Shown here piece by piece: positions 48,410 to 58,147 of a stretch of 64,000 nt of DNA. The stretch's first letter is position 1; each line of letters starts with the position of its first letter. The notes beneath the pieces were generated by a model. It did no database searches, was not told where the DNA came from, and saw only the letters and a program-made list of their open reading frames with translations. The stretch comes from Sphingomonas sp. URHD0057 (GTDB lineage: Bacteria; Pseudomonadota; Alphaproteobacteria; Sphingomonadales; Sphingomonadaceae): NCBI RefSeq assembly GCF_000620665.1, contig NZ_KK211162.1, forward strand, positions 703,764 to 767,763, read 5' to 3'. The position numbers were made by a program, and so were the translations under genes.

Positions 48410-49765
48410 ATGGGCGCGATAACTATCATAGTCGGCTTGATCGCGCTCCTGTTGGGCGGATTGATCGGCTGGCTGTTCGCGAGCCGCGAGGCGGCCGGCG
48501 CCAAACAGACCGTGACAAGCTTGCGCTCCCAGCTCGACGAGGTCGTGAAGGAACGCGACGCCAATCGCGATGCGGCGGTCAGGCTCGCCGCGCTCGAGGC
48601 CTCGCAGTTCGAACGTGAGCGCGGCTTCGAGGCCCGAATCCAGGAGCTGGTCGAGGCAAAGGAGTCGCTGTCGGCGCAGTTCTCTGAGATCAGCAACAAG
48701 CTGCTCGCCGAAGCTCAGGAGACCTTTCTCAAGCGCGCGGACCAGCGCTTCCGTCAGTCGGAAGAGAACGCCGGCCAGAATCTGAAGGCGCTGCTGCAAC
48801 CCGTCCACGAGCGCCTGGAACGCTATGAGACCACCGTCCAGAAGGTCGAGGCCGAGCGCCGCGACGCCTTCGGCATGCTGTCCGGGCAGATCGAGGCGAT
48901 GCGGACCGGCACCGAGCGCGTCTCCGCCGAAGCGGCCAAGCTGGTCAATGCATTGCGCAATGCGCCCAAGGCGCGCGGGCGCTGGGGCGAGCAGCAGCTG
49001 CGCAACGTGCTCGAGACGTGCGGCCTCTCCGAGCATTGCGATTTCGCGACCGAGGTGAGTGTGGCGGATGGAGAGGGCGGCAAGCTGAGGCCCGACGTGG
49101 TCGTTCGCGTGCCCGGCGGCCAGTCGCTGGTAATCGACGCCAAGGTCTCACTCAACGAATATCAGGACGCCTACGGAGCGGTCGACGAGGCGGTTCGCGA
49201 TACGCACCTGACCGCTCATGCCTCGGCGATCCGCGCCCATGTGAACGCGCTCGGCGCCAAGGCCTATTGGTCGCAGTTCGAGGATGCGCCCGACTATGTC
49301 GTGATGTTCATCCCGGGCGAGCATTTCCTGACCGCCGCGTTGGAGCAGGACCCGACCTTGTGGGACTACGCCTTCAATAAAAAGGTTCTACTGGCGACAC
49401 CGACCAACCTCATTGCGATTGCCCGGACGGTGGCGGCGGTGTGGCGACAGGAGCGGCTGGCGAAAGAAGCGCGGCAGATCGGCGAGCTCGGCAAGGAGCT
49501 TTACGAGCGGCTCGCCAAGGCCGCCGACGACCTGCGCAAGGTTGGCAGTGGTCTGTCCACCGCCGTCAACAATTACAATAGCTTCGTCGCCAGCTTTGAG
49601 ACTCGGTCACTAGTCACGGCGCGCAAGTTCCGCGAGCTCAACATCGAGCCCGGTCGGCGCGACATCGATGTCCTGACGCCGGTCGAGGCGCTCCCGCGCT
49701 ACGCCGAGGAAGAACTTGAGCTAAGCGGCGAAGCGGACGACCCGCCGCAGATCGCTGCGGAATAG
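48410..49765 (+). CDS. rmuC: DNA recombination protein RmuC
   Basis: RmuC (451 residues) limits inverted-repeat rearrangements and has a predicted PD-(D/E)XK nuclease-like domain. It has one N-terminal helix (ITIIVGLIALLLGGLIGWLFA), a coiled-coil region of about 150 residues (ERDANRDAAVRLAALEASQFERERG), then the core with ARGRWGEQQLRNVLETCGL, LRPDVVVRVPGGQSLVIDAKVSLNEYQDA and YVVMFIPGEHFLTAAL. DVVV and VIDAK fit the nuclease motif. Length is normal and the start is ATG 48410. A hairpin follows the stop at 20 bases. Confidence 0.93.
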   Translation: MGAITIIVGLIALLLGGLIGWLFASREAAGAKQTVTSLRSQLDEVVKERDANRDAAVRLAALEASQFERERGFEARIQELVEAKESLSAQFSEISNKLLAEAQETFLKRADQRFRQSEENAGQNLKALLQPVHERLERYETTVQKVEAERRDAFGMLSGQIEAMRTGTERVSAEAAKLVNALRNAPKARGRWGEQQLRNVLETCGLSEHCDFATEVSVADGEGGKLRPDVVVRVPGGQSLVIDAKVSLNEYQDAYGAVDEAVRDTHLTAHASAIRAHVNALGAKAYWSQFEDAPDYVVMFIPGEHFLTAALEQDPTLWDYAFNKKVLLATPTNLIAIARTVAAVWRQERLAKEARQIGELGKELYERLAKAADDLRKVGSGLSTAVNNYNSFVASFETRSLVTARKFRELNIEPGRRDIDVLTPVEALPRYAEEELELSGEADDPPQIAAE

Positions 49766-49784
49766 TTTGCAAAATAGGGTTTCG

Positions 49785-49804
49785 GCTGACAGTCCGCTGT
49801 CAGC
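49785..49804 (+). terminator. Stem-loop after rmuC
   Basis: GCTGACAG (49785-49792) pairs perfectly with CTGTCAGC (49797-49804), with a TCCG tetraloop, and is followed by TCTTTG. The stem is 8 bp, extendable by one G-U pair. The short T-rich end makes it a plausible rho-independent terminator for rmuC. Confidence 0.6.
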
Positions 49805-49831
49805 TCTTTGAAATCGCGGCGGGAATGCCGC

Positions 49832-49849
49832 GAAGTTGACGAAGTTGAC
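49832..49849. repeat. Tandem 9-bp direct repeat GAAGTTGAC
   Basis: Two exact copies of GAAGTTGAC are joined head to tail (49832-49840 and 49841-49849). They are preceded by a separate hairpin (CGCGGC at 49815-49820 with GCCGCG at 49827-49832) and followed by CACCCCCCGGGGTG (49851-49864). The 134-base gap 49766-49899 holds no gene. Confidence 0.7.
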
Positions 49850-49899
49850 TCACCCCCCGGGGTGGGCGCTAAAGCCCGCCGCAGATCGCGCCGGAATGA

Positions 49900-50325
49900 T
49901 CATAGTCTTCGACCGGTAACCACCGGAGCAAGCTCCAGACTTCCGGCGCCGTTGCTGAGAATCGTCCCGCCGGTTTTTGGATTTCGACCGATCTGCATCG
50001 GCAATCGAAGCACATGCAGGGCGCGTTCCTCCATTTGCTGCCGGTGAAGATCGGCGCAGGCGCGCTCCGTCGTGATCACGTGCGAAACAATAAGTTGGCC
50101 GGCGGCGAGGCGATATTCTCCTGACCCGCCGTTGCAGCCGAATCCACCGTGGATGCGGCCGCCTTCGAAGGACATGGGATAAGGGCTCGACGGGTCGGTT
50201 GCTTCGACGTTGATCGTCGTGATGCGCCACTGCGTCCCCTCGAACGAGCGCTGGTCGAAGACGAGGTTGGTGCACCCCGCGCAAACCAGCCCGAGGAGCG
50301 CTAGTCTAGAGCCCGCCGCAGCCAT
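49900..50325 (-). CDS. META-domain (HslJ-like) exported protein
   Basis: This 141-residue protein starts MAAAGSRLALLGLVCAGC, a hydrophobic leader with a possible lipobox-like end (Cys at the -3 position is not ideal). The mature part matches the META domain of HslJ-like envelope proteins: GTQWRITTINVEATDPSSPY, MSFEGGRIHGGFGCNGGSGEYRL and a TTERAC segment. Such proteins are found in the envelope and linked to stress or resistance, but without a known enzyme activity. Its start overlaps the end of the upstream lipoprotein gene by 20 bases, so the two are co-translated. Confidence 0.78.
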   Translation of the reverse strand: MAAAGSRLALLGLVCAGCTNLVFDQRSFEGTQWRITTINVEATDPSSPYPMSFEGGRIHGGFGCNGGSGEYRLAAGQLIVSHVITTERACADLHRQQMEERALHVLRLPMQIGRNPKTGGTILSNGAGSLELAPVVTGRRL

Positions 50326-50647
50326 GGAACTGACGCCCGTCGATCGTGACCTGGACCTTGTCCGGATAGGTGCGGTCGCTCATCCCGTCGCTGCAATTGC
50401 CGTGGACGATGTTCACGCCGATCCGCGGGGTCTGGTAGATTTCGCCGGCGAACCCGATGATGACCTTGGGCGTCGGCTGGGTGATCGGCGCCGCGTCGGG
50501 TTGGGTGAAGGTCAGATCGTGCTCGTCGATCAGGAGGTTCCAGAAGGGCTCGGTGCCGATCGCATGATAGGGCGGTGGCGGCGGAGGCGGCGCGGTCAGG
50601 CAGCCGGTTAGTGATGCTGCAAGCGGCAATGCGATCCATCTTTTCAT
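50306..50647 (-). CDS. Predicted lipoprotein, COG3650-like domain
   Basis: The 113-residue product starts MKRWIALPLAASLTGCLTAP, a clear lipoprotein signal with lipobox LTGC, followed by seven prolines as a spacer. The mature part contains YHAIGTEPFWNLLIDEHDLTF and a late DGMSDRTYPDKVQVTIDGRQFHGCGG, as in COG3650-type envelope proteins. ATG 50647 is chosen because it puts the signal at the N-terminus; the open frame runs on upstream through the methyltransferase end. It overlaps the META gene by 20 bases. Function is unknown. Confidence 0.78.
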   Translation of the reverse strand: MKRWIALPLAASLTGCLTAPPPPPPPYHAIGTEPFWNLLIDEHDLTFTQPDAAPITQPTPKVIIGFAGEIYQTPRIGVNIVHGNCSDGMSDRTYPDKVQVTIDGRQFHGCGGL

Positions 50648-50682
50648 GATCGAAACAACCGTGGGCCGGCGCTGCGGTTCCG

Positions 50683-51480
50683 TCACCGCCAGCTGGACCG
50701 GATCGCGAATGCCATCACCGCCGTCGCCATCGCCGCGTTGAGGCTGTCGGCGCGCCCGGCCATCGGGATTTTGACCAGCAGGTCGCATGCCGCCTCATAA
50801 TCGGCTGGGAGGCCCTGCTGTTCGTTGCCGATGAGCAGGAAACATGGCCGCTCGTACTTCGAGTCGAGATAATCGTCCGTGGCCTTTAGGCTGGTCCCGA
50901 CGAGCTGTCCTTCGCCGGAGCGGAGCCAGGCGATGAACTCGTCCCACCGCGCGGTCGCGATCTGTTGCGTGAACAAAGCCCCCATCGAGGCGCGTACCGC
51001 CTCGACCGAGAAAGGGTCGACGCAATCGTCGATGAGGATCAGCCCGCCGGCCCCGGCCGCGTCGCCGGTCCTAAGGATGGTCCCGAGATTGCCGGGATCG
51101 CGCAGTGCCTGGGCGACGATCCACAGGTCGGCCGTGGAACGGTCGATCCGGTCGAGCGACGTGTCCGGCTGGCGGTAGGCGCCGAGCAGCATCTGCGGAT
51201 TGTCCTTGCCGCTCATCTTCGCGAGGATGTCGGCGGTTGTCTCGACCGCGTCCGCGCCGGCGGCTTCGGCTTGGGCAATGATCTCGGCAGCAAGCGGATG
51301 CTTCGCGCCCTCAGGCGAGAAGGCGATAATCTCCGGCAGTTGCCCGCTGTCGCGCGCCTCGGCGATGATCCTCAGGCCCTCGGCGAGGAACAAGCCTTCC
51401 GCACGCCGCGCCTTTTTCTCGCGAAGCGAACGGAGGCGCTTGACCGTTGCGTTGGAGAATGCGGTGACCTGGCGAACCAT
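50683..51480 (-). CDS. TrmH/SpoU family RNA 2'-O-methyltransferase
   Basis: This 265-residue enzyme belongs to the SPOUT class that methylates ribose 2'-OH in tRNA or rRNA with S-adenosylmethionine. An N-terminal substrate-binding domain (KRLRSLREKKARRAEGLFLAEGLRIIAEA) precedes the knotted domain: VAQALRDPGNLGTILRTGDAAGAGGLIL (motif 1 with N and R), FLLIGNEQQGLP (motif 2), and IPMAGRADSLNAAMATAVMAF (motif 3). Whether it acts on 23S rRNA or a tRNA is not decided by the sequence. Its start overlaps the ptsH stop by one base. Confidence 0.92.
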   Translation of the reverse strand: MVRQVTAFSNATVKRLRSLREKKARRAEGLFLAEGLRIIAEARDSGQLPEIIAFSPEGAKHPLAAEIIAQAEAAGADAVETTADILAKMSGKDNPQMLLGAYRQPDTSLDRIDRSTADLWIVAQALRDPGNLGTILRTGDAAGAGGLILIDDCVDPFSVEAVRASMGALFTQQIATARWDEFIAWLRSGEGQLVGTSLKATDDYLDSKYERPCFLLIGNEQQGLPADYEAACDLLVKIPMAGRADSLNAAMATAVMAFAIRSSWR

Positions 51481-51752
51481 TATTCTTCGCCGAAACGGTC
51501 CTCGACCATGGCGGCGAGCCTGGCGAGTGCCTCCTCGGCCTGAACGCCCTTGACGTGGATCGTGATGGTATCGCCCATCGCCGCGCCGAGCATCATCAGG
51601 CCCATGATCGAGGTGCCGCAGACGCGGTTGCCGTCCTTTTCGACCTCGACTTCACCGTCGATCTGGCTGGCGAGGTTGACGAACTTGGCGCTGGCCCGCG
51701 CGTGAAGCCCGCGCTTGTTGCCGATGCGGACCTCGCGGCTGACGCCGTTCAA
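51480..51752 (-). CDS. ptsH: Phosphocarrier protein HPr (NPr-like)
   Basis: This 90-residue HPr has the phosphorylation site His17 in NKRGLHARASAKF and a regulatory Ser48 in CGTSIMGLMML. It receives phosphate from enzyme I and passes it to the EIIA next door. The genetic setting, with no sugar transporter and with hprK close by, shows a regulatory PTS rather than an uptake system. Its stop meets the methyltransferase ATG, and its start overlaps the EIIA stop by 4 bases. Confidence 0.95.
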   Translation of the reverse strand: MNGVSREVRIGNKRGLHARASAKFVNLASQIDGEVEVEKDGNRVCGTSIMGLMMLGAAMGDTITIHVKGVQAEEALARLAAMVEDRFGEE

Positions 51753-52156
51753 GCCGCCGCTTCCCCGAGGATCTCCGAGGCGACCGAGATATATTTGCGG
51801 CCTGCCTCACGCGCGGCGGCGACCGCAGCATGGACCGGCATGACCTTGCGAGCGCCCTCGAGCCGAATGAGCATCGGCAGGTTAACCCCGGCGATGACCT
51901 CGACATTCTCGCTCTTCATCAGGCTGATCGCGAGATTCGACGGAGTCCCGCCGAACAGGTCGGTGAGGATGATCACGCCCTGGCCCTGCTCGACCTTGCC
52001 GATCGCCTCGGCGATGTCCTTGCGCCGCGCTTCCATGTCGTCGTCCGGACCGATGCAGATCGCCTCGATCGCCTCCTGGGGGCCGACCACATGTTCCATC
52101 GCGGTGACGAATTCGGCCGCAAGGCGGCCGTGAGTCACCAGCACTAGTCCGATCAT
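51749..52156 (-). CDS. PTS EIIA component, mannose/fructose-type (regulatory)
   Basis: This 135-residue protein is a free-standing EIIA of the Man family. The phosphorylated His9 is in LVTHGRLA, followed by EFVTAMEHVVGP, ILTDLFGGTPSNLAI and AGVNLPMLIRL. No EIIB, EIIC or EIID genes are present, which is usual for alphaproteobacteria, where the protein serves regulation. It overlaps rapZ (4 bases) and ptsH (4 bases). Confidence 0.94.
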   Translation of the reverse strand: MIGLVLVTHGRLAAEFVTAMEHVVGPQEAIEAICIGPDDDMEARRKDIAEAIGKVEQGQGVIILTDLFGGTPSNLAISLMKSENVEVIAGVNLPMLIRLEGARKVMPVHAAVAAAREAGRKYISVASEILGEAAA

Positions 52157-53082
52157 TCGTTCAACTCGCCTGCCTCAGCCTCTCGCCGCGGATGACGCTC
52201 GATCGTGTCCCTGGGCGGCGAGGCGAGATCACGGTGGCGGACATTCGGAGCAAATCCGGCGTTGCGCAACCGTTCGGCCATTTCGACTGCCGCTGCCACC
52301 GAGCGGTGGCGTCCTCCTGTACATCCGAACGCAACGGTTACGTAACTTTTGCCCGCGGCCCAGTAGCGGGGAATCCAATCGATGAGAAGCGATTCGATAC
52401 GCGCCATCGTCTCGGACCAGGACGGGTCGGCACGGAGATAATCGCGGACCGCCTGGTCCTCGCCGGTCTGCGGCCTCAGCTCATCAACCCAATGCGGATT
52501 GGGCAGAAAGCGAAGGTCGAACACCAAATCGGCGGTGCGAGAAATCCCGCGGGCGAAACCGAACGAGGCAATGGTCAGCACCGGTTGATCGGCATCGCCG
52601 CTGTAGCGCCGCATGAGCTCGTCGCGCAGGTCGGCCGGCTTGAGGTCGGTAGTATCGAGCACGCTGTCCGCGGCGTCCTTGAGCGGGGCCGTCAGTGCGC
52701 GCTCGCGGGCGATGCCGTCCTCGGCGGGCCGGTCGAGTGCGAGGGGATGCATTCGCCGCGTCTCGTCATAGCGACGGATCAGCTCGCCGCCGGCGCAGTC
52801 GAGATAGAGCAGCTCGGCCTCGACGCCGGGGATGCCGCGGACGCGCGCGGCCAGTGTCTGCGGGTCGAACCCGCGGCTGCGAACGTCCATCCCAACCGCG
52901 ACCGGCACCACGCGGCATTCGCCGGCGCCATGGATAAAGCCTTCGAGGAGGTCGGCGGGGAGATTGTCGACGACATCCCAGCCAAGATCCTCGAGCGCGT
53001 CGAGGACCGTGGATTTGCCGGCACCGGACATGCCGGTGACGAGCAGCAATCGGGGCAGCGGGCTTGGCCCCCGCTTCGACAT
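52153..53082 (-). CDS. rapZ: RNase adapter/nucleotide-binding protein RapZ (YvcJ family)
   Basis: RapZ (309 residues) is a P-loop protein; in E. coli it guides RNase E to the small RNA GlmZ, and related YvcJ proteins bind GTP. The Walker A motif is TGMSGAGKSTVLDALEDLGW, the Walker B-like part DVVDNLPADLL, and the C-terminal signature GCTGGRHRSVAAAVEMAERL. Its RNA role in alphaproteobacteria is inferred. The start is ATG 53082, overlapping the hprK TGA; the upstream continuation is in the hprK region. It is a fixed member of the PTS locus. Confidence 0.93.
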   Translation of the reverse strand: MSKRGPSPLPRLLLVTGMSGAGKSTVLDALEDLGWDVVDNLPADLLEGFIHGAGECRVVPVAVGMDVRSRGFDPQTLAARVRGIPGVEAELLYLDCAGGELIRRYDETRRMHPLALDRPAEDGIARERALTAPLKDAADSVLDTTDLKPADLRDELMRRYSGDADQPVLTIASFGFARGISRTADLVFDLRFLPNPHWVDELRPQTGEDQAVRDYLRADPSWSETMARIESLLIDWIPRYWAAGKSYVTVAFGCTGGRHRSVAAAVEMAERLRNAGFAPNVRHRDLASPPRDTIERHPRREAEAGELNE

Positions 53083-53540
53083 CAGAATTTGAGGCCCATG
53101 CGATCGAGCGCCAACGCAACTTTCGACGGCGCCGAGGCCGACCATGCGTCGATGCTGATCAGCGGCAGGCCGACGCCGAGGATCGGGCGCTCGCGGCTGT
53201 CGTCGGGAAGACGCTCGATGTCGAGCGTCAGCTCCACGAGGAGAGCAACCGGAATGTCGCTCACCGTCCCCATGTCGACGATGCCGATGCCGCGGATCTC
53301 GAGCTTTCCGGCGATCGTGGGAGGAGCCGAGGCGATCAGCCGGTCGCCGTCGCGCCGGACGATCGTCTGGTCGTCGCTGACCAGCGTGAAGCCGCGATCG
53401 AGCAGCCGCAGCGCCAGGTCGGACTTGCCCGAGCCCGAGGGGCCGGTGATCAGGACTGCGCGCCCTTCGCTCGCGACCGTGCTCGCGTGTACATTCTCGG
53501 TCGACAGTCGCGCCGATCGTGAAACGCTGCCCTGGTTCAT
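53082..53540 (-). CDS. hprK: HPr kinase/phosphorylase, short alphaproteobacterial form
   Basis: The protein has 152 residues, only the C-terminal catalytic half of HprK of Gram-positive bacteria (about 310). The P-loop GPSGSGKSDLALRLLDRG and the K3-like signature EIRGIGIVD are present. It should phosphorylate HPr on Ser48 and dephosphorylate it. This short form is normal for alphaproteobacteria and lacks the N-terminal MurF-like domain. It overlaps chvG by 4 bases and rapZ by one. Confidence 0.92.
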   Translation of the reverse strand: MNQGSVSRSARLSTENVHASTVASEGRAVLITGPSGSGKSDLALRLLDRGFTLVSDDQTIVRRDGDRLIASAPPTIAGKLEIRGIGIVDMGTVSDIPVALLVELTLDIERLPDDSRERPILGVGLPLISIDAWSASAPSKVALALDRMGLKF

Positions 53541-55108
53541 TCGCGGTCCGCTGCTGGAAGCCGGATGGTGAAGCGAGCGCCGGAGGGCGCGTCGTCGCGG
53601 TCCTGCACGTCGATCTCCCCGTCGTGGCCTTTGACGATGGCCTCGGCGATCGCAAGGCCGAGTCCCGAATGGCGCCCGAAGCCGTCCTGTTCCGGTCTGA
53701 CCGAGTGGAAGCGGTTGAAGATCGCCTGGCGCGCTTCTGGAGGGACGCCGGGGCCCTCATCGTCGACGCGGATGCGGACCTCGTCGCCCACTCGGGCCGC
53801 GGCGATCTCGACCAGCCCCCCCGGTGGCGAGAAGCTGACGGCATTGTCGAGCATGGCGTTGATTGCGCGCGCCAGCCGGTCGGGCTTGCCCATGACGACG
53901 GCGGTATTCATTCGTGGCCGGGCGAAGGCAATCCGCGCATCGCCGGTTTCCCTCCGCGTCTCCCAGGCATGGACGATCTGCTCGATCAGCGGACCGAGGT
54001 CGACTCGCTCGAACTGGGCGCGCGCCAGCTCGGCGTCGGTCCGCGCCGCCTCGGAAATGTCGTTGATCAGGCGATCGAGCCGGAGGACGTCATCGCGGGC
54101 GATTTGCATGAGCTTGTGCTTGAGCTCCGGATCGTCGACGCGGTCGATGCCGTCGACGGCCGAACGGAGCGACGCGAGGGGGTTCTTGAGCTCGTGCGTG
54201 ACGTCGGCGGCGAAGGCCTCGATATTATCGATCCGCTGCCTCAGCGATTGACTCATGTCGGAGACGGCGCGGGCCAACAGGCCGATCTCGTCGCTGCGTG
54301 AAGGGAGGCGGGGCACGTTGACTTCGCGCGAGCGGCCAAGGCGGACGCGGTGCGCCGCAATCGCCAGGCGGCGCAGGGGGCGAACGATCGTGCGCGCCAA
54401 GAACAGCGACAGCAGGATTGAAAGCAGGATGAGCGCGGTCATCACCGAGACAATTACCGCGCGCTGACTGCGCACCGTGCGAGTGAAAGCGCGATCGTTG
54501 TCGGTGGCGAGGAGCACGCCGGTGCCAGCGGGGACGGCGGCCGACAGCACCGGCGTTAGGTCCGGCGCATTGCGCACGGCCGTGGCGGCCTTGTTGAGCG
54601 CTTTGGCCTTGACTGCCTCCGGCCAGGCCTGAAGTCGATCGACCGTTGGTTCGGCGAAGTCGCCCACTTGGGGAGATCCGACAAGCGCGTTGAACCCGCG
54701 ATCGAGCGCGCGAGCGACGCCCTTGGTCCACTTCTGGGTGCTCGGATCCTGCAGTTCATAGGTCGGACCGGTCTGCCGCCAGCTGTCCGCGATCAGCTTG
54801 CCGTCTGCCCCGTACAGCCGCAGCCGGGTTCCGGTCGACTTCGAGATTGTCGCGAGAATCGGTTCGCGGTCCTCGGGCCCGGCGGCGAGGATCGCCTGCG
54901 CAGTCGCGGTCGCCTCGATCCGGGTCTGGCGCACCCGTTCCTTGCTGAGGCGGTTGCGCAGGACATCGAGATAGAGCGTGCTCAGCGCGACCAGCACGAT
55001 CGTCAGAATGTTCACCGCGAGGATTCGATAGGCGAGGCTGAACCGCCCCGACCATTTCAGGGCGAGGTCCGATTCGTCATTGCTCGTCGAAGCGATATCC
55101 GACGCCAT
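53537..55108 (-). CDS. chvG: Sensor histidine kinase ChvG
   Basis: ChvG (523 residues) is an inner-membrane sensor of acid/envelope conditions in alphaproteobacteria that phosphorylates ChvI. Helix one spans about 25-47 and helix two about 217-240, with a periplasmic domain of about 170 residues between. HAMP follows (about 240-290). The H-box is [12 protein letters not shown] (His305), N-box [12 protein letters not shown]1 DEGPGVPP and G2 [15 protein letters not shown]. The start is uncertain: ATG 55108 overlaps chvI by 32 bases but gives a good N-terminus. The ATG in the chvI stop itself is out of frame. Confidence 0.92.
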   Translation of the reverse strand: MASDIASTSNDESDLALKWSGRFSLAYRILAVNILTIVLVALSTLYLDVLRNRLSKERVRQTRIEATATAQAILAAGPEDREPILATISKSTGTRLRLYGADGKLIADSWRQTGPTYELQDPSTQKWTKGVARALDRGFNALVGSPQVGDFAEPTVDRLQAWPEAVKAKALNKAATAVRNAPDLTPVLSAAVPAGTGVLLATDNDRAFTRTVRSQRAVIVSVMTALILLSILLSLFLARTIVRPLRRLAIAAHRVRLGRSREVNVPRLPSRSDEIGLLARAVSDMSQSLRQRIDNIEAFAADVTHELKNPLASLRSAVDGIDRVDDPELKHKLMQIARDDVLRLDRLINDISEAARTDAELARAQFERVDLGPLIEQIVHAWETRRETGDARIAFARPRMNTAVVMGKPDRLARAINAMLDNAVSFSPPGGLVEIAAARVGDEVRIRVDDEGPGVPPEARQAIFNRFHSVRPEQDGFGRHSGLGLAIAEAIVKGHDGEIDVQDRDDAPSGARFTIRLPAADRE

Positions 55109-55787
55109 AGAGGGTCTCGATAGCATCGAACTCGGGGTCGCTCGCGCGGAATTTGCGGCGGATGCGCTTGATGTGGCTGTCGATGGTGCGGTCGTCGACA
55201 TAGACGTCATCCTGATAGGCCACGTCGAGCAGCTGGTTGCGATTCTTAACGACACCGGGGCGTTGCGCCAGCGTTTCGAGGATGAGGAACTCCGTGACGG
55301 TGAGGGTCACATCCTTGCCGGCCCAGCGCACCTTGTGCCGCGCCGGGTCCATGGTCAGCCGGCCGCGCTCGAGCAACGGAACTTCGTCTTCCGGAATGGC
55401 CGAGGCGGCCTCGCTCTTAGCCAGCTCCTGACGGCGCAGGAGCGCGCGGATGCGGGCAATCAGAAGGCGCTGCGAAAAGGGCTTGGAGATATAGTCGTCG
55501 GCGCCCATCGCGAGCCCGAGCGCTTCATCGAGCTCGTCGTCCTTAGAGGTCAGGAAGATCACCGGCATCGTGCTCGTCTCGCGCACGCGGCGAAGCAGCT
55601 CCATCCCGTCCATGCCCGGCATCTTGATGTCGAACACGCCGAGATCGGGCATGGTGTCACTGAAGGCCTTGAGAGCGGTCGCGGCGTCGGAATAGACGCG
55701 GGTGACGAAGCCTTCCTGCTGAAGCGCGATCGACACCGATGTCAGAATGTTGCGGTCATCGTCGACCAGCGCGATCACTTGGCTCAT
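55077..55787 (-). CDS. chvI: Response regulator ChvI (OmpR family)
   Basis: ChvI (236 residues) has a receiver domain with acidic pocket LVDDDRNI (residues 8-15), phospho-acceptor Asp53 in [11 protein letters not shown], Thr in FLTSKDDE and Lys in SKPFS, then an OmpR-type winged helix ([44 protein letters not shown]). ATG 55787 gives [11 protein letters not shown]; the upstream open frame covers the promoter region. It diverges from pckA across 179 bases. Confidence 0.95.
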   Translation of the reverse strand: MSQVIALVDDDRNILTSVSIALQQEGFVTRVYSDAATALKAFSDTMPDLGVFDIKMPGMDGMELLRRVRETSTMPVIFLTSKDDELDEALGLAMGADDYISKPFSQRLLIARIRALLRRQELAKSEAASAIPEDEVPLLERGRLTMDPARHKVRWAGKDVTLTVTEFLILETLAQRPGVVKNRNQLLDVAYQDDVYVDDRTIDSHIKRIRRKFRASDPEFDAIETLYGVGYRFDEQ

Positions 55788-55860
55788 TCGCGGCTTTCTC
55801 GACTGCCCCCGCAGCGGCTTAGCCAGCGCCCAAACGTGACACAAGGCGCGCCGAGCCGTT

Positions 55861-55889
55861 TTGACCGGACCGTGTTTCCGGTTTATCGG
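55861..55889 (+). promoter_or_regulatory. Candidate promoter for pckA
   Basis: TTGACC (55861-55866) is separated by 17 bases from TATCGG (55884-55889), a sigma70-like spacing and a good -35. Transcription would start near 55896, giving a leader of about 70 bases to the pckA GTG. Just around the -10 is a small inverted repeat TTCCG/CGGAA. This is the only promoter-like pair I would name in the 179-base chvI-pckA gap. Confidence 0.35.
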
Positions 55890-55966
55890 AACCGGCAAAA
55901 CTGCACGCGGCGGCAGGCCCCTCGGCCGCCGCCGCTTTGGCATATAAGGGAAGGGAACGTTCACAA

Positions 55967-57616
<1,650 letters not shown>

Positions 57617-57637
57617 GGCCCGGCCGACGGTCGGGCC
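57617..57637 (+). other. Hairpin immediately after pckA
   Basis: Directly after the pckA TAA, GGCCCGGCC (57617-57625) pairs with GGTCGGGCC (57629-57637), nine pairs with one G-U, around GAC. No U-tract follows. The next gene starts 20 bases later with its own AAGGA, so this may partly terminate or protect the pckA mRNA. Confidence 0.5.
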
Positions 57638-57656
57638 CTCCACAAGGACCCGATCA

Positions 57657-58103
57657 ATGACCGATCACCGACCCCGCTTCTTCGCTTCCGCCGCCGAAAT
57701 CGAGCATATCGGCGAGGGCCTGCTCGCACGCACGCTGCCGCGCGACGAATGGACTCACGAAGCCCATCTCGCGGCGACGACCTACCTGCTTACCCACCGC
57801 CTCGACGTTGATGTGGACACGGAGCTGCCGGACATCATCCGCCGTTACAACGAGAGCGTCGGCGGCGTGAACAGCGACACCGAAGGCTATCACGAGACGA
57901 TCACCCGGGCATTTCTCCACGGTGTCCGATTGTTTCTAGGCGAAGCCGACGCAACGCACCCCGTGCATGAATTAGTCAACGAGCTGCTGCTGTCGCCGAT
58001 GGGCCGGCGCGACTGGCCGCTGCGCTTCTACACCCCGGCGAAGCTTTTCTCGGTCGACGCGAGGCGGCGCCTTGTGCCGCCCGACATTGCCGCGTTGCCG
58101 TGA
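57657..58103 (+). CDS. Conserved-looking protein of unknown function
   Basis: This 148-residue soluble protein is mainly helical. It contains EWTHEAHLAATTYLLTHRL, with His residues close together, and later TEGYHETITRAFLHGVRLFL and LSPMGRRDWPLRFYTPAKLFSVDARRRLVPPD. The H-x2-H pattern with the later Tyr-His-Glu could suggest a metal site, but I do not recognise the family. AAGGA lies 10 bases upstream of ATG 57657. It may be read through from pckA. Confidence 0.7.
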   Translation: MTDHRPRFFASAAEIEHIGEGLLARTLPRDEWTHEAHLAATTYLLTHRLDVDVDTELPDIIRRYNESVGGVNSDTEGYHETITRAFLHGVRLFLGEADATHPVHELVNELLLSPMGRRDWPLRFYTPAKLFSVDARRRLVPPDIAALP

Positions 58104-58147
58104 GCGCTGGCGCTGCTAGCGTGCCTCGCGAGTGAGGGGAGGGACGG

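Noticed and set aside
52153-53844. Reading rapZ as a 563-residue fusion with an N-terminal part
   Set aside because: The extra residues overlap hprK and chvG in another frame; ATG 53082 gives the standard RapZ N-terminus before the P-loop.
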